NCBI GenBank assembly: GCA_002733715.2
Contig: NVWQ02000016.1
Coordinates: forward strand, 38,935-102,934
DNA from: Methylophaga sp.
GTDB lineage: Bacteria; Pseudomonadota; Gammaproteobacteria; Nitrosococcales; Methylophagaceae
Length of the DNA stretch: 64,000 nucleotides
Reading direction: 5' to 3'
Part shown: in pieces, positions 52,888-62,893 of the stretch
Position numbering within the stretch: position 1 is the first letter of the stretch
Layout: every line of letters starts with the position of its first letter
Notes under the pieces: generated by a model
The model's database searches: none
The model's input: the letters and a program-made list of their open reading frames with translations, nothing else
Told to the model about the DNA's origin: nothing
Position numbers and translations under genes: made by a program

Positions 52888-54237
52888 ATGCATTTCTCAA
52901 TAAAAAAAGGGCTTGATTTGCCCCTTGCCGGTAGCCCCGAGCAAATAATTTCTGACGCTAACCCAATTAACTCAGTGGCTGTATTAGGCACCGATTTCAT
53001 AGGAATGAAGCCCACAATGCTGATTGAAGAAGGTCAGCGCGTCAAGTTGGGCGAAGCGATTTTCACCGATAAAAAGAATTCCGGTGTTCAATTTACATCA
53101 CCTGGCGCGGGTACAATTAAATCCATTAATCGAGGTGCACGTCGAGTATTACAATCTATCGTTATTGAACTTGATGGCAGTGACGAAATCACTTTCAAAA
53201 AATATGAGCCGACGCAATTATCTGAATTAAGTCGAGATGATGTTAAGCAGAATTTACTTGATTCCGGTCTATGGACGGCAATCCGCACCCGCCCATACAG
53301 TAAATCACCTTCTCCAGAGTCAGTGCCCAGCTCAATTTTTGTTACGGCAATGGATACTAATCCATTGGCTGCCGATCCTAGCCTTATCATTAATGAATAT
53401 TCAGATGATTATATAAATGGGCTTACAATTTTAAGCCTTCTTACCGATGGCAAAGTGTTCGTTTGTCAGGCTGAAGGAGTAAGCACTGCAAATACCGCAC
53501 AATCGAATATCGAAACACATTCATTTTCCGGCCCACATCCTGCGGGTTTAGCCAGTACCCATATTCATTTTCTTGATCCCGTAAGTGCTAACAAAACGGT
53601 TTGGCAAATCAATTATCAAGATGTTATTGCTGTTGGCAAATTATTCACTACAGGTAAACTATGGGTGGAACGTATTATTTCACTCGCCGGACCTTTGGTT
53701 AATAAGCCTCGTTTGCTTCGCACTCGTCTTGGTGCAAATACTGAAGATTTAGTCCGTGATGAAGTGCAACATGTGCAATCACGTGTTATTTCTGGTTCGG
53801 TATTGCATGGTCATACAGCAACTAACTGGGCCGGCTTCCTAGGGCGTTTCCACCAACAGATTTCTATTATTGAAGAAAGCAATGAACGTGAGTTCTTCGG
53901 CTGGATCAAACCCGTTGGTAAAAACAAATTCTCAGCCCTAAATATCTTTATTTCAAAAGCATTAGGCAAAAAGCAGCTGAATCTAACAACGTCACAAAAT
54001 GGTAGTCCTCGAGCAATGGTACCTATTGGTAACTTTGAAATGGTAATGCCACTCGATATTTTGCCGACTCAACTATTACGCGCATTAGTCGTTAAAGACA
54101 CTGATGCTGCACAAGCTTTGGGTTGTCTTGAACTTGATGAAGAAGACCTTTCGCTTTGCTCTTTCGTATGCTCTGGCAAGTTTGATTATGGCCCAATGCT
54201 ACGAACTAACCTTACTCAAATAGAAAAAGAAGGATAA
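52888..54237 (+). CDS. nqrA: Na+-translocating NADH:quinone reductase subunit A
   Basis: 449-residue cytoplasmic-facing subunit. The opening [21 protein letters not shown], then [24 protein letters not shown] and [34 protein letters not shown], are diagnostic. NqrA carries no cofactor of its own and helps form the quinone site. It is the first gene of the six-gene complex that oxidises NADH, reduces ubiquinone and pumps Na+. The upstream 205 bases hold no clear near-consensus promoter. Confidence 0.97.
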   Translation: MHFSIKKGLDLPLAGSPEQIISDANPINSVAVLGTDFIGMKPTMLIEEGQRVKLGEAIFTDKKNSGVQFTSPGAGTIKSINRGARRVLQSIVIELDGSDEITFKKYEPTQLSELSRDDVKQNLLDSGLWTAIRTRPYSKSPSPESVPSSIFVTAMDTNPLAADPSLIINEYSDDYINGLTILSLLTDGKVFVCQAEGVSTANTAQSNIETHSFSGPHPAGLASTHIHFLDPVSANKTVWQINYQDVIAVGKLFTTGKLWVERIISLAGPLVNKPRLLRTRLGANTEDLVRDEVQHVQSRVISGSVLHGHTATNWAGFLGRFHQQISIIEESNEREFFGWIKPVGKNKFSALNIFISKALGKKQLNLTTSQNGSPRAMVPIGNFEMVMPLDILPTQLLRALVVKDTDAAQALGCLELDEEDLSLCSFVCSGKFDYGPMLRTNLTQIEKEG

Positions 54238-54239
54238 GC

Positions 54240-55448
54240 ATGTCGCGTTTACGACGTTTCCTTGATAAATTAGAACCTCAATTTCAAAAAGGCGGCCCTT
54301 ATCATAAGTGGTTTGCTGTCTTTGAAATGTTGGATACTTTCCTTTATTCGCCTGCTGATAATACACGTGGCTCACCGCATGTGCGTGATGGTATTGATCT
54401 CAAACGACTGATGACCTATGTTGTCATTTCAACTATCCCAGTTATTTTGATGATGCTTTGGAACACCGGCCATCAAGCTAATAGTGCAATGGCATCAATG
54501 GGCATGGCTGAATTAGAAGGCTGGCGCGGCGATATCATCAGTTATTTGGGCATAGGCTTCGATCCCAATAGTCTTACTGCAAGCATGTTCCATGGCTTAC
54601 TGTATTTCTTGCCTATTTATCTCACCACCTTAATCGCCGGTGGTACATTTGAAGTATTGTTTGCCGCAGTGCGTAATCACGAAGTAAATGAAGGTTTCTT
54701 AGTCACATCAATGCTTTATACGTTAATTTTGCCTGCTTCAACACCGCTATGGCAGGTTGCTTTAGGTATTATTTTTGGCGTGGTATTAGGTAAAGAAGTA
54801 TTCGGTGGCACGGGTAAAAACTTCTTAAACCCTGCTTTAACGGGTCGAGCCTTTTTATATTTTGCTTACCCCGCTCAAATGTCGGGGGATGCAGTTTGGA
54901 CAGCAATTGATGGTTTCACTGGTGCAACACCACTTGCATTGGGCGCAGCCGGTGGCTTGGAAGCCATTACCAATGCTGGATTCACATGGTCGCAATCATT
55001 CCTTGGTGCTATGCAAGGCCCAATCGGTGAAACATCAACCTTGGCCTGTTTACTCGGTGCGGCATTCCTACTGTATACGCGTGTAGCCTCCTATCGCATT
55101 ATATTCGGAGTATTCTTTGGCATGGTCGCAACCACATTACTATTTAATGTTATTGGTAGTGATACCAACCCTATGTTTGCCTTGCCGTGGTATTGGCATT
55201 TAACGCTAGGTGGTTTTGCCTTCGGTATGATCTTTATGGCGACTGATCCTGTTTCTGCAGCAATGACAAATACGGGTCGTTGGGTTTATGGTGCTTTAAT
55301 TGGTTTTATGACCGTATTGATCCGAGTCGTTAACCCCGCCTTCCCAGAAGGCATTATGTTAGCCATTTTATTTGCCAATATTTTTGCACCTCTAATAGAT
55401 TATTTCGTGGTGCAAGCTAATGTTAAACGTCGACTAGGGCGAAGTTAA
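54240..55448 (+). CDS. nqrB: Na+-NQR subunit B
   Basis: 402-residue multi-helix membrane subunit that is part of the Na+ path. Covalent FMN attachment through the Thr in FTGATPLAL (the SGAT-like site) is expected. [39 protein letters not shown] and [19 protein letters not shown] match the family. It starts two bases after nqrA and ends one base before nqrC. Confidence 0.97.
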   Translation: MSRLRRFLDKLEPQFQKGGPYHKWFAVFEMLDTFLYSPADNTRGSPHVRDGIDLKRLMTYVVISTIPVILMMLWNTGHQANSAMASMGMAELEGWRGDIISYLGIGFDPNSLTASMFHGLLYFLPIYLTTLIAGGTFEVLFAAVRNHEVNEGFLVTSMLYTLILPASTPLWQVALGIIFGVVLGKEVFGGTGKNFLNPALTGRAFLYFAYPAQMSGDAVWTAIDGFTGATPLALGAAGGLEAITNAGFTWSQSFLGAMQGPIGETSTLACLLGAAFLLYTRVASYRIIFGVFFGMVATTLLFNVIGSDTNPMFALPWYWHLTLGGFAFGMIFMATDPVSAAMTNTGRWVYGALIGFMTVLIRVVNPAFPEGIMLAILFANIFAPLIDYFVVQANVKRRLGRS

Positions 55449-55449
55449 G

Positions 55450-56268
55450 ATGACTGAAAATAATAAAAAACAAGGATTCTTTGGCAGTATTTTAAGCCTG
55501 CCTAACGATAGCCCTAAAAAAACTATTATCGTGGCCTTTTTGCTGTGTTTAGTGTGCTCTGTTCTAGTTTCAACAGCGGCAGTGGCATTAAAGTCAAAAC
55601 AAGTTGCTAATAAAGAACTAGACATCAAGAAAAATATCTTAGCAATTACTGGGCTTTTATCCGATGACAGTGATATTGAGACGGTATTTGAACAGTTTGA
55701 AGTAAAAGTAGTTGATCTTGAAACAGGAAAGTATGCTGATATAGATGCATCGAGCTATGATCAACGTAAAGCATCAAAGGACCCGGCTCAAAGCATTAAG
55801 CTTACCTCCAAACAAGATATTGCCGGTATTAGTCGCCGTGCAAAATTGGCGTCTATCTATATATTGAAAGAAGACGATAAAGTAAAACAAGTGATCTTAC
55901 CTATTCATGGCTATGGTCTTTGGTCTACGCTTTATGGCTTTATCGCTTTTGAAGGTGATTTCAATACCATCAAAGGTTTACAGTTCTATGCTCATGCCGA
56001 AACGCCTGGTTTAGGTGGTGAAGTAGACAACCCTAAATGGCGCAAACAATGGCAAGGTAAAAAAGCCTTTAATGACCAAGGTGATTTAAAAATAGAAGTT
56101 ATCCGTGGTCATGTCGACTTTAAAATGGCTGATGCCGTACACAAGGTAGATGGCCTATCTGGCGCCACATTGACCAGTAAAGGCGTATCAAACCTTGTAA
56201 ATTATTGGTTAGGTGACCATGGTTTTGGCCCTTATTTAAAAAATATGCGCTCTGCGATGGAGGAATAA
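55450..56268 (+). CDS. nqrC: Na+-NQR subunit C
   Basis: 272 residues: one N-terminal membrane helix (about 25-45) and a periplasmic FMN-binding domain. The flavin attachment motif is GLSGATLTSKGV with the Thr of SGAT. HAETPGLGGEVDNPKWRKQW is characteristic. ApbE, the flavin transferase needed, is not in this window. Confidence 0.97.
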   Translation: MTENNKKQGFFGSILSLPNDSPKKTIIVAFLLCLVCSVLVSTAAVALKSKQVANKELDIKKNILAITGLLSDDSDIETVFEQFEVKVVDLETGKYADIDASSYDQRKASKDPAQSIKLTSKQDIAGISRRAKLASIYILKEDDKVKQVILPIHGYGLWSTLYGFIAFEGDFNTIKGLQFYAHAETPGLGGEVDNPKWRKQWQGKKAFNDQGDLKIEVIRGHVDFKMADAVHKVDGLSGATLTSKGVSNLVNYWLGDHGFGPYLKNMRSAMEE

Positions 56269-56271
56269 CAA

Positions 56272-56934
56272 ATGGCAAGCGAAATAAAATCAAGTGTAAT
56301 TGACCCACTTATCGATAATAACCCTATTACGCTACAAGTTCTGGGGGTTTGTTCAGCATTAGCCGTCACCACGAATATGATGGCTGCTTTAGTTATGGGA
56401 ATTGCCCTTACCACGGTAACCGCATTTTCGAGCGCTTTTATCAGCTCAATAAGAAACCATATTCCATCAAGTATTCGCATTATTGTTCAAATGACTATTA
56501 TCGCCTCATTGGTAATTATCGTTGATCAAGTACTTAAAGCGTATGCATATGAGATAAGCAAACAATTATCGGTATTCGTTGGATTGATTATCACAAACTG
56601 TATTGTTCTAGGAAGAGCCGAAGCCTTTGCAATGAAAAACCCGCCTGTACTAAGCTTCTTTGATGGTATTGGTAATGGGCTAGGCTATAGTTTAATCTTA
56701 TTAGTTGTTGCCTTTTTCCGTGAATTACTGGGTGCTGGAAAGTTATTTGGCCACCAAATCATTCCCGTTGCTAATGAAGGTGGCTGGTATATCCCTAATG
56801 GTTTAATGTTATTACCTCCTAGTGCTTTTTTTGTGATTGGCTTGCTGATCTGGGCGATTCGTAGCTGGAAAAAAGAACAAGTTGAAGAAGCTGATTATCA
56901 GATCCATCAAGTCCATCGCACGGAGGTCTTATAA
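56272..56934 (+). CDS. nqrD: Na+-NQR subunit D
   Basis: 220-residue six-helix membrane subunit; [18 protein letters not shown] opens the protein and [29 protein letters not shown] and [21 protein letters not shown] are family hallmarks. NqrD and NqrE form an inverted pair that binds an Fe centre. It begins three bases after nqrC. Confidence 0.97.
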   Translation: MASEIKSSVIDPLIDNNPITLQVLGVCSALAVTTNMMAALVMGIALTTVTAFSSAFISSIRNHIPSSIRIIVQMTIIASLVIIVDQVLKAYAYEISKQLSVFVGLIITNCIVLGRAEAFAMKNPPVLSFFDGIGNGLGYSLILLVVAFFRELLGAGKLFGHQIIPVANEGGWYIPNGLMLLPPSAFFVIGLLIWAIRSWKKEQVEEADYQIHQVHRTEVL

Positions 56935-57543
56935 ATGGAGCATTACCTCAGTCTTTTTATCCGCTCAATTTTCATTGAGAACTTAGCCTTAGCATTCTTT
57001 TTAGGAATGTGTACTTTTCTTGCTGTTTCTAAAAAAATCGAAACCGCTTTAGGTTTAGGTATAGCGGTAATTTTGGTTCAAATGATTACTGTTCCTGCAA
57101 ATAATATACTTTATCAATACTTGTTAAAAGATGGCGCTTTAGCTTGGGCAGGATTGCCTGATGTTGATCTCAGCTTTTTAGGTTTAATCAGTTACATTGG
57201 CGTTGTAGCCGCCATGGTACAAATCCTTGAAATGGTCATGGACAAGTATGTTCCAGCACTTTATAACGCCCTTGGGATTTTCCTGCCACTTATCACCGTA
57301 AATTGTGCCATATTGGGTGGAACACTGTTTATGGTTGAGCGTGATTACAATCTAGCAGAAAGTGCGGTTTATGGGGTGGGCAGCGGCTTAGGTTGGGCCA
57401 TGGCAATTACCGCCATTGCTGGCATTCGCGAAAAATTAAAATATTCCGATGTACCGGATGGCCTGCAAGGCCTTGGCATAACATTTATTACCGCAGGTCT
57501 TATGGCACTTGGCTTTATGGCATTCTCAGGGATTCAATTGTAA
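56935..57543 (+). CDS. nqrE: Na+-NQR subunit E
   Basis: 202-residue six-helix membrane subunit, homologous to Nqr[44 protein letters not shown] and [17 protein letters not shown]. It starts immediately after nqrD without a gap and its stop overlaps the nqrF ATG (TAATG). Confidence 0.97.
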   Translation: MEHYLSLFIRSIFIENLALAFFLGMCTFLAVSKKIETALGLGIAVILVQMITVPANNILYQYLLKDGALAWAGLPDVDLSFLGLISYIGVVAAMVQILEMVMDKYVPALYNALGIFLPLITVNCAILGGTLFMVERDYNLAESAVYGVGSGLGWAMAITAIAGIREKLKYSDVPDGLQGLGITFITAGLMALGFMAFSGIQL

Positions 57544-58760
57544 TGGAAATCATACTCGGTATTGTCTTATTCACTCTGATCATCATGAGTCTGGTAATGA
57601 TGATCTTAAGCGCCCGTTCAAAATTAGTGTCTACTGGTGATGTCAGTATTAATATTAATGATGAAAAAACAATTCAAACACCTGCTGGTGGTAAATTATT
57701 AAACGCACTTTCTGATTCAAACCTATTTGTTTCATCAGCCTGTGGTGGCGGTGGAACTTGTGGTCAATGTAAAGTCAAAGTATTCGAAGGTGGCGGTTCA
57801 ATATTACCCACTGAATTGTCACATATTACTAAACGTGAAGCAGCAGAAGGCGAGCGTTTATCTTGCCAAGTAGCCGTTAAACAAGATATGAAGATCCAAG
57901 TACCTGAAGAAGTATTTGGTGTTAAAAAGTGGGAATGTACTGTTCGTTCAAATGACAATGTTGCTACATTTATCAAAGAACTTATTTTAGAGTTACCTGA
58001 TGGCGAAAATGTAGACTTCAAAGCCGGCGGTTTTATTCAAATAGAGTGCCCTGCACATGTCAGTGAATATAAAGATTTTGAAATTGACAAAGAATATCAT
58101 GATGATTGGGATCGCTTCGATCTGTGGCGTTACACCTCTACAGTAAAACACGAAGTTATCCGTGCCTATTCAATGGCAAATTATCCTGAAGAAGAAGGCA
58201 TTATCATGCTAAATGTACGTATCGCCTCGCCCCCACCAGGAGCGGATGATGATATTCCACCAGGACAAATGTCATCATTTATCTTTAATCTAAAAGCAGG
58301 CGATAAAGTGACTATCTCAGGTCCTTTTGGTGAGTTTTTTGCTAAAGATACTAATAAAGAAATGGTATTCGTCGGTGGCGGTGCAGGCATGGCACCTATG
58401 CGTTCACATATCTTCGATCAACTGCGCCGATTAAACAGTAAACGTAAAATATCGTTCTGGTACGGTGCTAGAAGCAGGCGTGAAATGTTCTATGTAGAAG
58501 ATTTTGATACGCTACAAGCTGAAAATGATAATTTTGAATGGCATGTTGCCTTATCTGATCCCACGGAAGAAGATAATTGGACGGGGCATACTGGTTTTAT
58601 TCACAATGTGCTACGAGAAAACCTATTAAAAGAGCATCCAGCGCCTGAGGACTGTGAATATTATATGTGTGGTCCACCCATGATGAACTCAGCCGTTATC
58701 ACTATGCTCGAAGATATGGGTGTAGAACGTGACAATATCTTCCTTGATGATTTCGGCTAA
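57543..58760 (+). CDS. nqrF: Na+-NQR subunit F (NADH dehydrogenase, 2Fe-2S and FAD)
   Basis: 405 residues that take up electrons from NADH. An N-terminal helix anchors it; the 2Fe-2S ferredoxin domain has [16 protein letters not shown] and a fourth Cys in LSCQVAV; the FAD domain has [11 protein letters not shown]; the NAD domain has [14 protein letters not shown]. An upstream in-frame extension to 57393 lies inside nqrE and is not the start. The stop overlaps the nqrM ATG. Confidence 0.97.
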   Translation: MEIILGIVLFTLIIMSLVMMILSARSKLVSTGDVSININDEKTIQTPAGGKLLNALSDSNLFVSSACGGGGTCGQCKVKVFEGGGSILPTELSHITKREAAEGERLSCQVAVKQDMKIQVPEEVFGVKKWECTVRSNDNVATFIKELILELPDGENVDFKAGGFIQIECPAHVSEYKDFEIDKEYHDDWDRFDLWRYTSTVKHEVIRAYSMANYPEEEGIIMLNVRIASPPPGADDDIPPGQMSSFIFNLKAGDKVTISGPFGEFFAKDTNKEMVFVGGGAGMAPMRSHIFDQLRRLNSKRKISFWYGARSRREMFYVEDFDTLQAENDNFEWHVALSDPTEEDNWTGHTGFIHNVLRENLLKEHPAPEDCEYYMCGPPMMNSAVITMLEDMGVERDNIFLDDFG

Positions 58761-58969
58761 TGTCCATTTTTATTGCCACCTTTATCATAATCAGTATTGC
58801 CGTTGTAGGTATGGCTATTGGCGTAATTTTAGGGCGACCCGCAATAAAAGGCAGCTGTGGCGGCTTGAATCAAGTGGGTTTGGCCGGAAGCTGTGGCGGT
58901 GCGTGTTCTACCGAAGAAAAAGAAATTTGTGCTCAACGAAAAGCTGATAAACTTAAACAAGAACGTTAA
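58760..58969 (+). CDS. nqrM: Na+-NQR maturation protein NqrM
   Basis: 69 residues: a membrane helix (about 3-24), then a Cys-rich tail with KGSCGGLNQVGLAGSCGGACS, the known NqrM signature. NqrM delivers iron to the NqrD/E site. It overlaps the nqrF stop by one base (TAATG), as in Vibrio-type operons. Confidence 0.93.
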   Translation: MSIFIATFIIISIAVVGMAIGVILGRPAIKGSCGGLNQVGLAGSCGGACSTEEKEICAQRKADKLKQER

Positions 58970-58986
58970 TTAACGGAGATTGCTTT

Positions 58987-59442
58987 ATGATTGCATCACT
59001 CAAAGTAAAAGACTACATGGCTGTTAATAAATGTACCTTTAGTCCTGATATGGATATTCTACGAGCAATTCATAAAATGCTAGATTCTCGAATTTCTGGT
59101 GCCCCCGTTCTTGATGAGCACGGCAATATGATCGGTTTTCTATCTGAAAAAGATTGTATGCAGGTTGCACTTAATGCCGGTTATGAACAAGCTGGTGCTG
59201 CAGGTCGTGTATCTGAATTCATGACTAACAATGTCGAAACAATTGATGTTGAAACACCTATTCTTGAGGTGGCAGAATTATTCCTGAAAGGATCCTACAA
59301 GCGCTTCCCCGTGGTGATGGATAACCGTCTAGTTGGCACTATCACGCGTCAGAACATTTTAAGAGCCTTAGAGTACATATCAGCCCCTGATAGTAACCAT
59401 AAACCGGGCAAACAAAGCACGAAGCAACATATTCACATCTAA
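58987..59442 (+). CDS. CBS-pair protein, downstream of nqrM
   Basis: 151 residues, two CBS units (residues about 4-65 and 73-130), typical of AMP/ATP-sensing modules (KDYMAVNKCTFSPDMDILRAI, GAPVLDEHGNMIGFLSEKD, FMTNNVETIDVETPILEVAEL, YKRFPVVMDNRLVGTITRQN). The tail is Lys/His-rich. It lies 17 bases after nqrM with gagattg-type upstream purines. It could sense nucleotide or energy state for the nqr operon; this is inference from position only. Confidence 0.88.
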   Translation: MIASLKVKDYMAVNKCTFSPDMDILRAIHKMLDSRISGAPVLDEHGNMIGFLSEKDCMQVALNAGYEQAGAAGRVSEFMTNNVETIDVETPILEVAELFLKGSYKRFPVVMDNRLVGTITRQNILRALEYISAPDSNHKPGKQSTKQHIHI

Positions 59443-59635
59443 ACATTACCATCGCTTAAACCCTTCGTTAAACATAACTGTCGAAATACTCATATCATCA
59501 TTTTTGATGGTGTATGTGATGCTGCTGTTAATGTCATTATCAAGCATGATCCGGTAATGTATTCGTGTTGACACCAATGCAATAAAAATTTATTGAGATA
59601 GAAATCCATTAAATCTCACTATTTTGAATAGTTGG

Positions 59636-59713
59636 GTAGGTTGGGTTGAGGAACTAAACCCAACAATAATTGCAATGCCATGGTGTTGGGGTTCCTTTCG
59701 TCACCCAACCTAC
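59636..59713. repeat. GTAGGTTGGGTT-type dispersed repeat
   Basis: gtaggttgggttgaggaact at the left and cacccaacctac at the right give an inverted repeat, with aaacccaaca and gttggggttc inside. Repeats with GTAGGTTGGGTT ends occur in many beta- and gammaproteobacteria. Confidence 0.75.
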
Positions 59714-59800
59714 AGCATAGTGGTTAACGGATGGTATTAGCCACATACCATATAACCTGAATTTAGCGGACAGTAATCGTCGCCCCGCTCAGGCATAAAA

Positions 59801-59826
59801 AAACCGGCAAAAGCCGGTTTTTTTAT
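59801..59826 (-). terminator. Terminator of the alpha ribosomal operon
   Basis: aaaccggc (59801-59808), four A, gccggttt (59813-59820) and T's. On the minus strand the preceding A-run becomes T's. It follows rplQ by about 23 bases and may also work on the plus strand. Confidence 0.85.
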
Positions 59827-59848
59827 TTTTATACTGTTAAAGGTTGCT

Positions 59849-60235
59849 TTAGGCTTCCGCTTCAACAACTTCTTCTAATTTACGGTCAACAAGCTCAACA
59901 ATAGCCATAGGTGCTTTATCACCTGCTCGCAGACCTGTTTTAAGAATACGCACATAACCGCCAGGGCGTGATGCAGAACGTGGACCTATGTCAGTAAATA
60001 GTTTCGCTACGATTTCTTTATCACCTAAACGTGACAAAGCAAGTCTACGGTTTGCAACAGAATCAACTTTACCTAATGTGATTAATGGCTCAATCACACC
60101 ACGCAATTCTTTTGCTTTTGGTAATGTTGTACGAATGATCTCGTGTTCCATTAAAGAGGCCGCCATATTTTTAAACATAGCTTTTCTGTGGCTTCCGTTA
60201 CGATTTAATTTACGACCTGAATTACGATGACGCAT
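59849..60235 (-). CDS. rplQ: 50S ribosomal protein L17
   Basis: 128 residues, usual length. [20 protein letters not shown] is the standard N-terminus, followed by [25 protein letters not shown]. It is the last gene of the alpha operon, nine bases after rpoA. Confidence 0.98.
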   Translation of the reverse strand: MRHRNSGRKLNRNGSHRKAMFKNMAASLMEHEIIRTTLPKAKELRGVIEPLITLGKVDSVANRRLALSRLGDKEIVAKLFTDIGPRSASRPGGYVRILKTGLRAGDKAPMAIVELVDRKLEEVVEAEA

Positions 60236-60244
60236 GATAATACC

Positions 60245-61222
60245 TTATTTTTGTTCTATAGATGTTGGCGGCCAGTTATCAAGGTGCATACCTAGTGATA
60301 ATCCTTTAGACGCTAATACATCTTTGATTTCTGTTAATGATTTCTTGCCCAAGTTTGGTGTTTTTAACAGCTCCATTTCACTACGTTGAATCAAATCACC
60401 AACATAATAAACATTTTCTGCTTTCAAACAGTTTGCTGATCTTACTGTTAGGTCAAGCTCATCAATTGCTTGTAATAATGCCGGATCGACTGTTACTTCA
60501 ACCGTTTCTATAATTTCAGGTTCTAAGACAGTAAAGTCTACAAATGCTGATAACTGATCACTTAAGATTGTTGATGCAAATTTAATGGCATCTTCAGCAT
60601 CTAAAGTACCGTCAGTATCAACATCAAGAATCAATCTATCTAGATCGGTACGATTTTCTACCCGAGCACTTTCAACATTATATGTCACCATATTTACAGG
60701 GCTGAAAGAAGCATCTAAATATAATTGACCAATAGTACGCTCTTCTTCTACATTACGCGTATTAGAAGGCGAGTATCCACGACCAGTTTCAACTTTAAAG
60801 GTAATAGCTAAGCTACCACCAGTAAGGTTTGCAATAACATGATCTGGGTTAACCACTTCAACATTATGAGGAAGCTCAATATCACCCGCAGTAACAGGGC
60901 CTACGCCTTCTTTATTAAGCGTTAACACCACTTCATTTAGATCGAACAATTTAAACGCTAAACCTTTCATGTTCAAAAGAATGTCAATAACATCTTCTTG
61001 AACACCATCGATAGCTGAGTATTCATGAACAACGCCATCAATTTGGGCTTCAACTACTGCTGCACCTTCCATAGAAGATAACAATATACGGCGAAGCGCA
61101 CTACCCAATGTGTGTCCAAACCCGCGCTCTAATGGTTCTAATACAAGACGAGTGCGTGTAGCACTAATTTTTTGTATGTCGACCATGCGTGGTTTAAGAA
61201 AGTGACTCATATAAGTCGTCAT
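60245..61222 (-). CDS. rpoA: RNA polymerase alpha subunit
   Basis: 325 residues. The N-terminal assembly domain has [43 protein letters not shown]; the C-terminal domain has [36 protein letters not shown]. The ATG at 61222 is kept because aaagga lies just upstream, although an in-frame ATG four codons later would give a more typical N-terminus. Confidence 0.98.
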   Translation of the reverse strand: MTTYMSHFLKPRMVDIQKISATRTRLVLEPLERGFGHTLGSALRRILLSSMEGAAVVEAQIDGVVHEYSAIDGVQEDVIDILLNMKGLAFKLFDLNEVVLTLNKEGVGPVTAGDIELPHNVEVVNPDHVIANLTGGSLAITFKVETGRGYSPSNTRNVEEERTIGQLYLDASFSPVNMVTYNVESARVENRTDLDRLILDVDTDGTLDAEDAIKFASTILSDQLSAFVDFTVLEPEIIETVEVTVDPALLQAIDELDLTVRSANCLKAENVYYVGDLIQRSEMELLKTPNLGKKSLTEIKDVLASKGLSLGMHLDNWPPTSIEQK

Positions 61223-61270
61223 GTAATTTCCTTTAAGTAAGTCTTAAATAGTTTTTAACTAACGCTAAAA

Positions 61271-61891
61271 CTATTTAGAGTACAGTTCAACTACTAGGTT
61301 TTCGTCGATATCTGATGCTAATTCATCACGTTCAGGGATACGTTTAAATGTACCTGAAAGAAGTGTAGAGTTAACTTCAAGCCACTCTGGTAAACCTAAT
61401 TGCTCAGCAACTGACATTGCATTAACAATACGATCTTGTTTTTTTGATTTTTCACGCACTTCAACTTTATCACCCGCTTGAACTAGGTAAGAAGCGATGT
61501 TAGTTACTTGACCGTTTACTAAGATTGATTTATGCGAAACAAGCTGTCTTGATTCTGCACGTGTTGAACCAAAGCCCATACGGTATACAACATTATCAAG
61601 TCTTTGCTCTAACAAGAACAATAAGTTTGAACCTGTTGCACCTTTACGTTTGTCAGCTAATTTGTAGTAGTTTCTGAATTGCTTCTCTAATACACCATAA
61701 ATGCGACGAATGCGTTGTTTTGCACGCAATTGAACTGCATATTCTGATTCACGTCCACGACGTGCACCATGCTGACCAGGTTTTTGATCAAGTTTACATT
61801 TATTTTCTAAAGGGTTGCCTCTACTCTTTAAGTAAAGATCTGTACCTTCTCTGCGGCTTAATTTACAAACTGGACCACGATATTTTGCCAT
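61271..61891 (-). CDS. rpsD: 30S ribosomal protein S4
   Basis: 206 residues: [26 protein letters not shown] N-terminus with [20 protein letters not shown] and the S4 RNA-binding unit [31 protein letters not shown]4 starts 30S assembly and represses this operon in enterobacteria. It precedes rpoA in the operon, 48 bases away. Confidence 0.98.
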   Translation of the reverse strand: MAKYRGPVCKLSRREGTDLYLKSRGNPLENKCKLDQKPGQHGARRGRESEYAVQLRAKQRIRRIYGVLEKQFRNYYKLADKRKGATGSNLLFLLEQRLDNVVYRMGFGSTRAESRQLVSHKSILVNGQVTNIASYLVQAGDKVEVREKSKKQDRIVNAMSVAEQLGLPEWLEVNSTLLSGTFKRIPERDELASDIDENLVVELYSK

Positions 61892-61903
61892 TATAGATTC
61901 TCC

Positions 61904-62293
61904 TTACACTCTACGTCGTTTAGGTGGACGACAACCATTGTGCGGAATTGGTGTAACGTCTGTAATGTTATTAATTTTGAAGCCTAAGTTGTTCAATGCA
62001 CGAACAGCTGATTCACGACCAGGACCAGGACCTTTGATTTCTACGTCAAGATTCTTCATCCCAAAGCCTTGAGCAAGCTCGCCCGCTTTTTCTGCTGCAA
62101 CCTGTGCTGCAAAGGGTGTGCTTTTACGTGAACCACGAAAACCACTACCACCTGCTGTTGCCCAAGCTAATGCATTGCCTTGGCGATCAGTAATTGTAAT
62201 TATGGTGTTATTGAAGGTTGCATGTACATGAGCAACTCCATCTACCACATTCTTTTTTACACGCTTACGTTGACGTGCTGTCGAATTTGCCAT
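61904..62293 (-). CDS. rpsK: 30S ribosomal protein S11
   Basis: 129 residues. [47 protein letters not shown] and [13 protein letters not shown] are standard. It is 12 bases from rpsD and rpsM on either side. Confidence 0.98.
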   Translation of the reverse strand: MANSTARQRKRVKKNVVDGVAHVHATFNNTIITITDRQGNALAWATAGGSGFRGSRKSTPFAAQVAAEKAGELAQGFGMKNLDVEIKGPGPGRESAVRALNNLGFKINNITDVTPIPHNGCRPPKRRRV

Positions 62294-62305
62294 CGATAAG
62301 CCTCT

Positions 62306-62659
62306 TTATTTAATCATTCTGCGCGGACCTTTACGTGTCCTTGCATTTGTTTTTGTTCTTTGACCGCGTAGTGGAAGCCCTCTACGATGACGAACACCAC
62401 GATAACAGCCTAAATCTCTTAGACGTTTGATATCCATGGTTACTTCACGTCGTAAATCACCTTCCACGGTAAACCTTGCAACTTCAGTACGAAGTGTTTC
62501 CACTTCTTTTTCTGTCAAATCTCTGATTTTTGTATCTTCTGCAACACCTGCCGCTGCACAGACTTTCTGCGCACGGGTGAGACCGATACCATAAATCGAA
62601 GTTAGAGCTATTACCGTGTGTTTTTGCACAGGTACATTTATTCCAGCAATACGAGCCAT
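62306..62659 (-). CDS. rpsM: 30S ribosomal protein S13
   Basis: 117 residues. [25 protein letters not shown] opens the protein and the basic C-terminus ([18 protein letters not shown]) is standard. It is the first gene after the putative alpha-operon promoter. Confidence 0.98.
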   Translation of the reverse strand: MARIAGINVPVQKHTVIALTSIYGIGLTRAQKVCAAAGVAEDTKIRDLTEKEVETLRTEVARFTVEGDLRREVTMDIKRLRDLGCYRGVRHRRGLPLRGQRTKTNARTRKGPRRMIK

Positions 62660-62694
62660 TGAGCTACCTTAAATCCTTCACAAGTGAACAGAGA

Positions 62695-62724
62695 ATTTTA
62701 ACACAAACATCCTCTATTCATCAA
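62695..62724 (-). promoter_or_regulatory. Putative promoter of the rpsM (alpha) operon
   Basis: On the minus strand: -35 TTGATG (62719-62724), an 18-bp spacer, and -10 TAAAAT (62695-62700). It lies between rpmJ and rpsM, which would allow separate transcription of the alpha operon. Confidence 0.45.
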
Positions 62725-62746
62725 TAGTTTAATTTATTAACGTGTT

Positions 62747-62860
62747 TTAACCTTGGCGTTGTTTATGGCGTGCTTCTTTACAGATAACACGAACAACACC
62801 TTTACGTTTCACGACTTTACAATTACGGCAAATTTTCTTAACCGACGCTTGAACTTTCAT
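62747..62860 (-). CDS. rpmJ: 50S ribosomal protein L36
   Basis: 37 residues, [20 protein letters not shown] at the start and [12 protein letters not shown] at the end. The zinc ligands CxxC...C and the final His are present, so this is the zinc-containing (C+) paralogue. The gene lies between secY and rpsM, as in E. coli. A gagag site precedes the ATG. Confidence 0.95.
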   Translation of the reverse strand: MKVQASVKKICRNCKVVKRKGVVRVICKEARHKQRQG

Positions 62861-62893
62861 CGAATCTCTCCACAAAGCCTACTAATTATGGTT

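Larger units (their letters stand above)
59443..59848. other. 406-base gene-free spacer between the nqr operon and rplQ
   Basis: No convincing reading frame. It contains the repeat at 59636-59713, the terminator at 59801-59826, and AT-rich sequence; a gtgatgctgctgtta-type segment has no recognised signal. Confidence 0.6.

Noticed and set aside
57393..57542. N-terminal extension of NqrF
   Set aside because: It lies entirely inside nqrE in another frame; the ATG at 57543 gives the canonical start.
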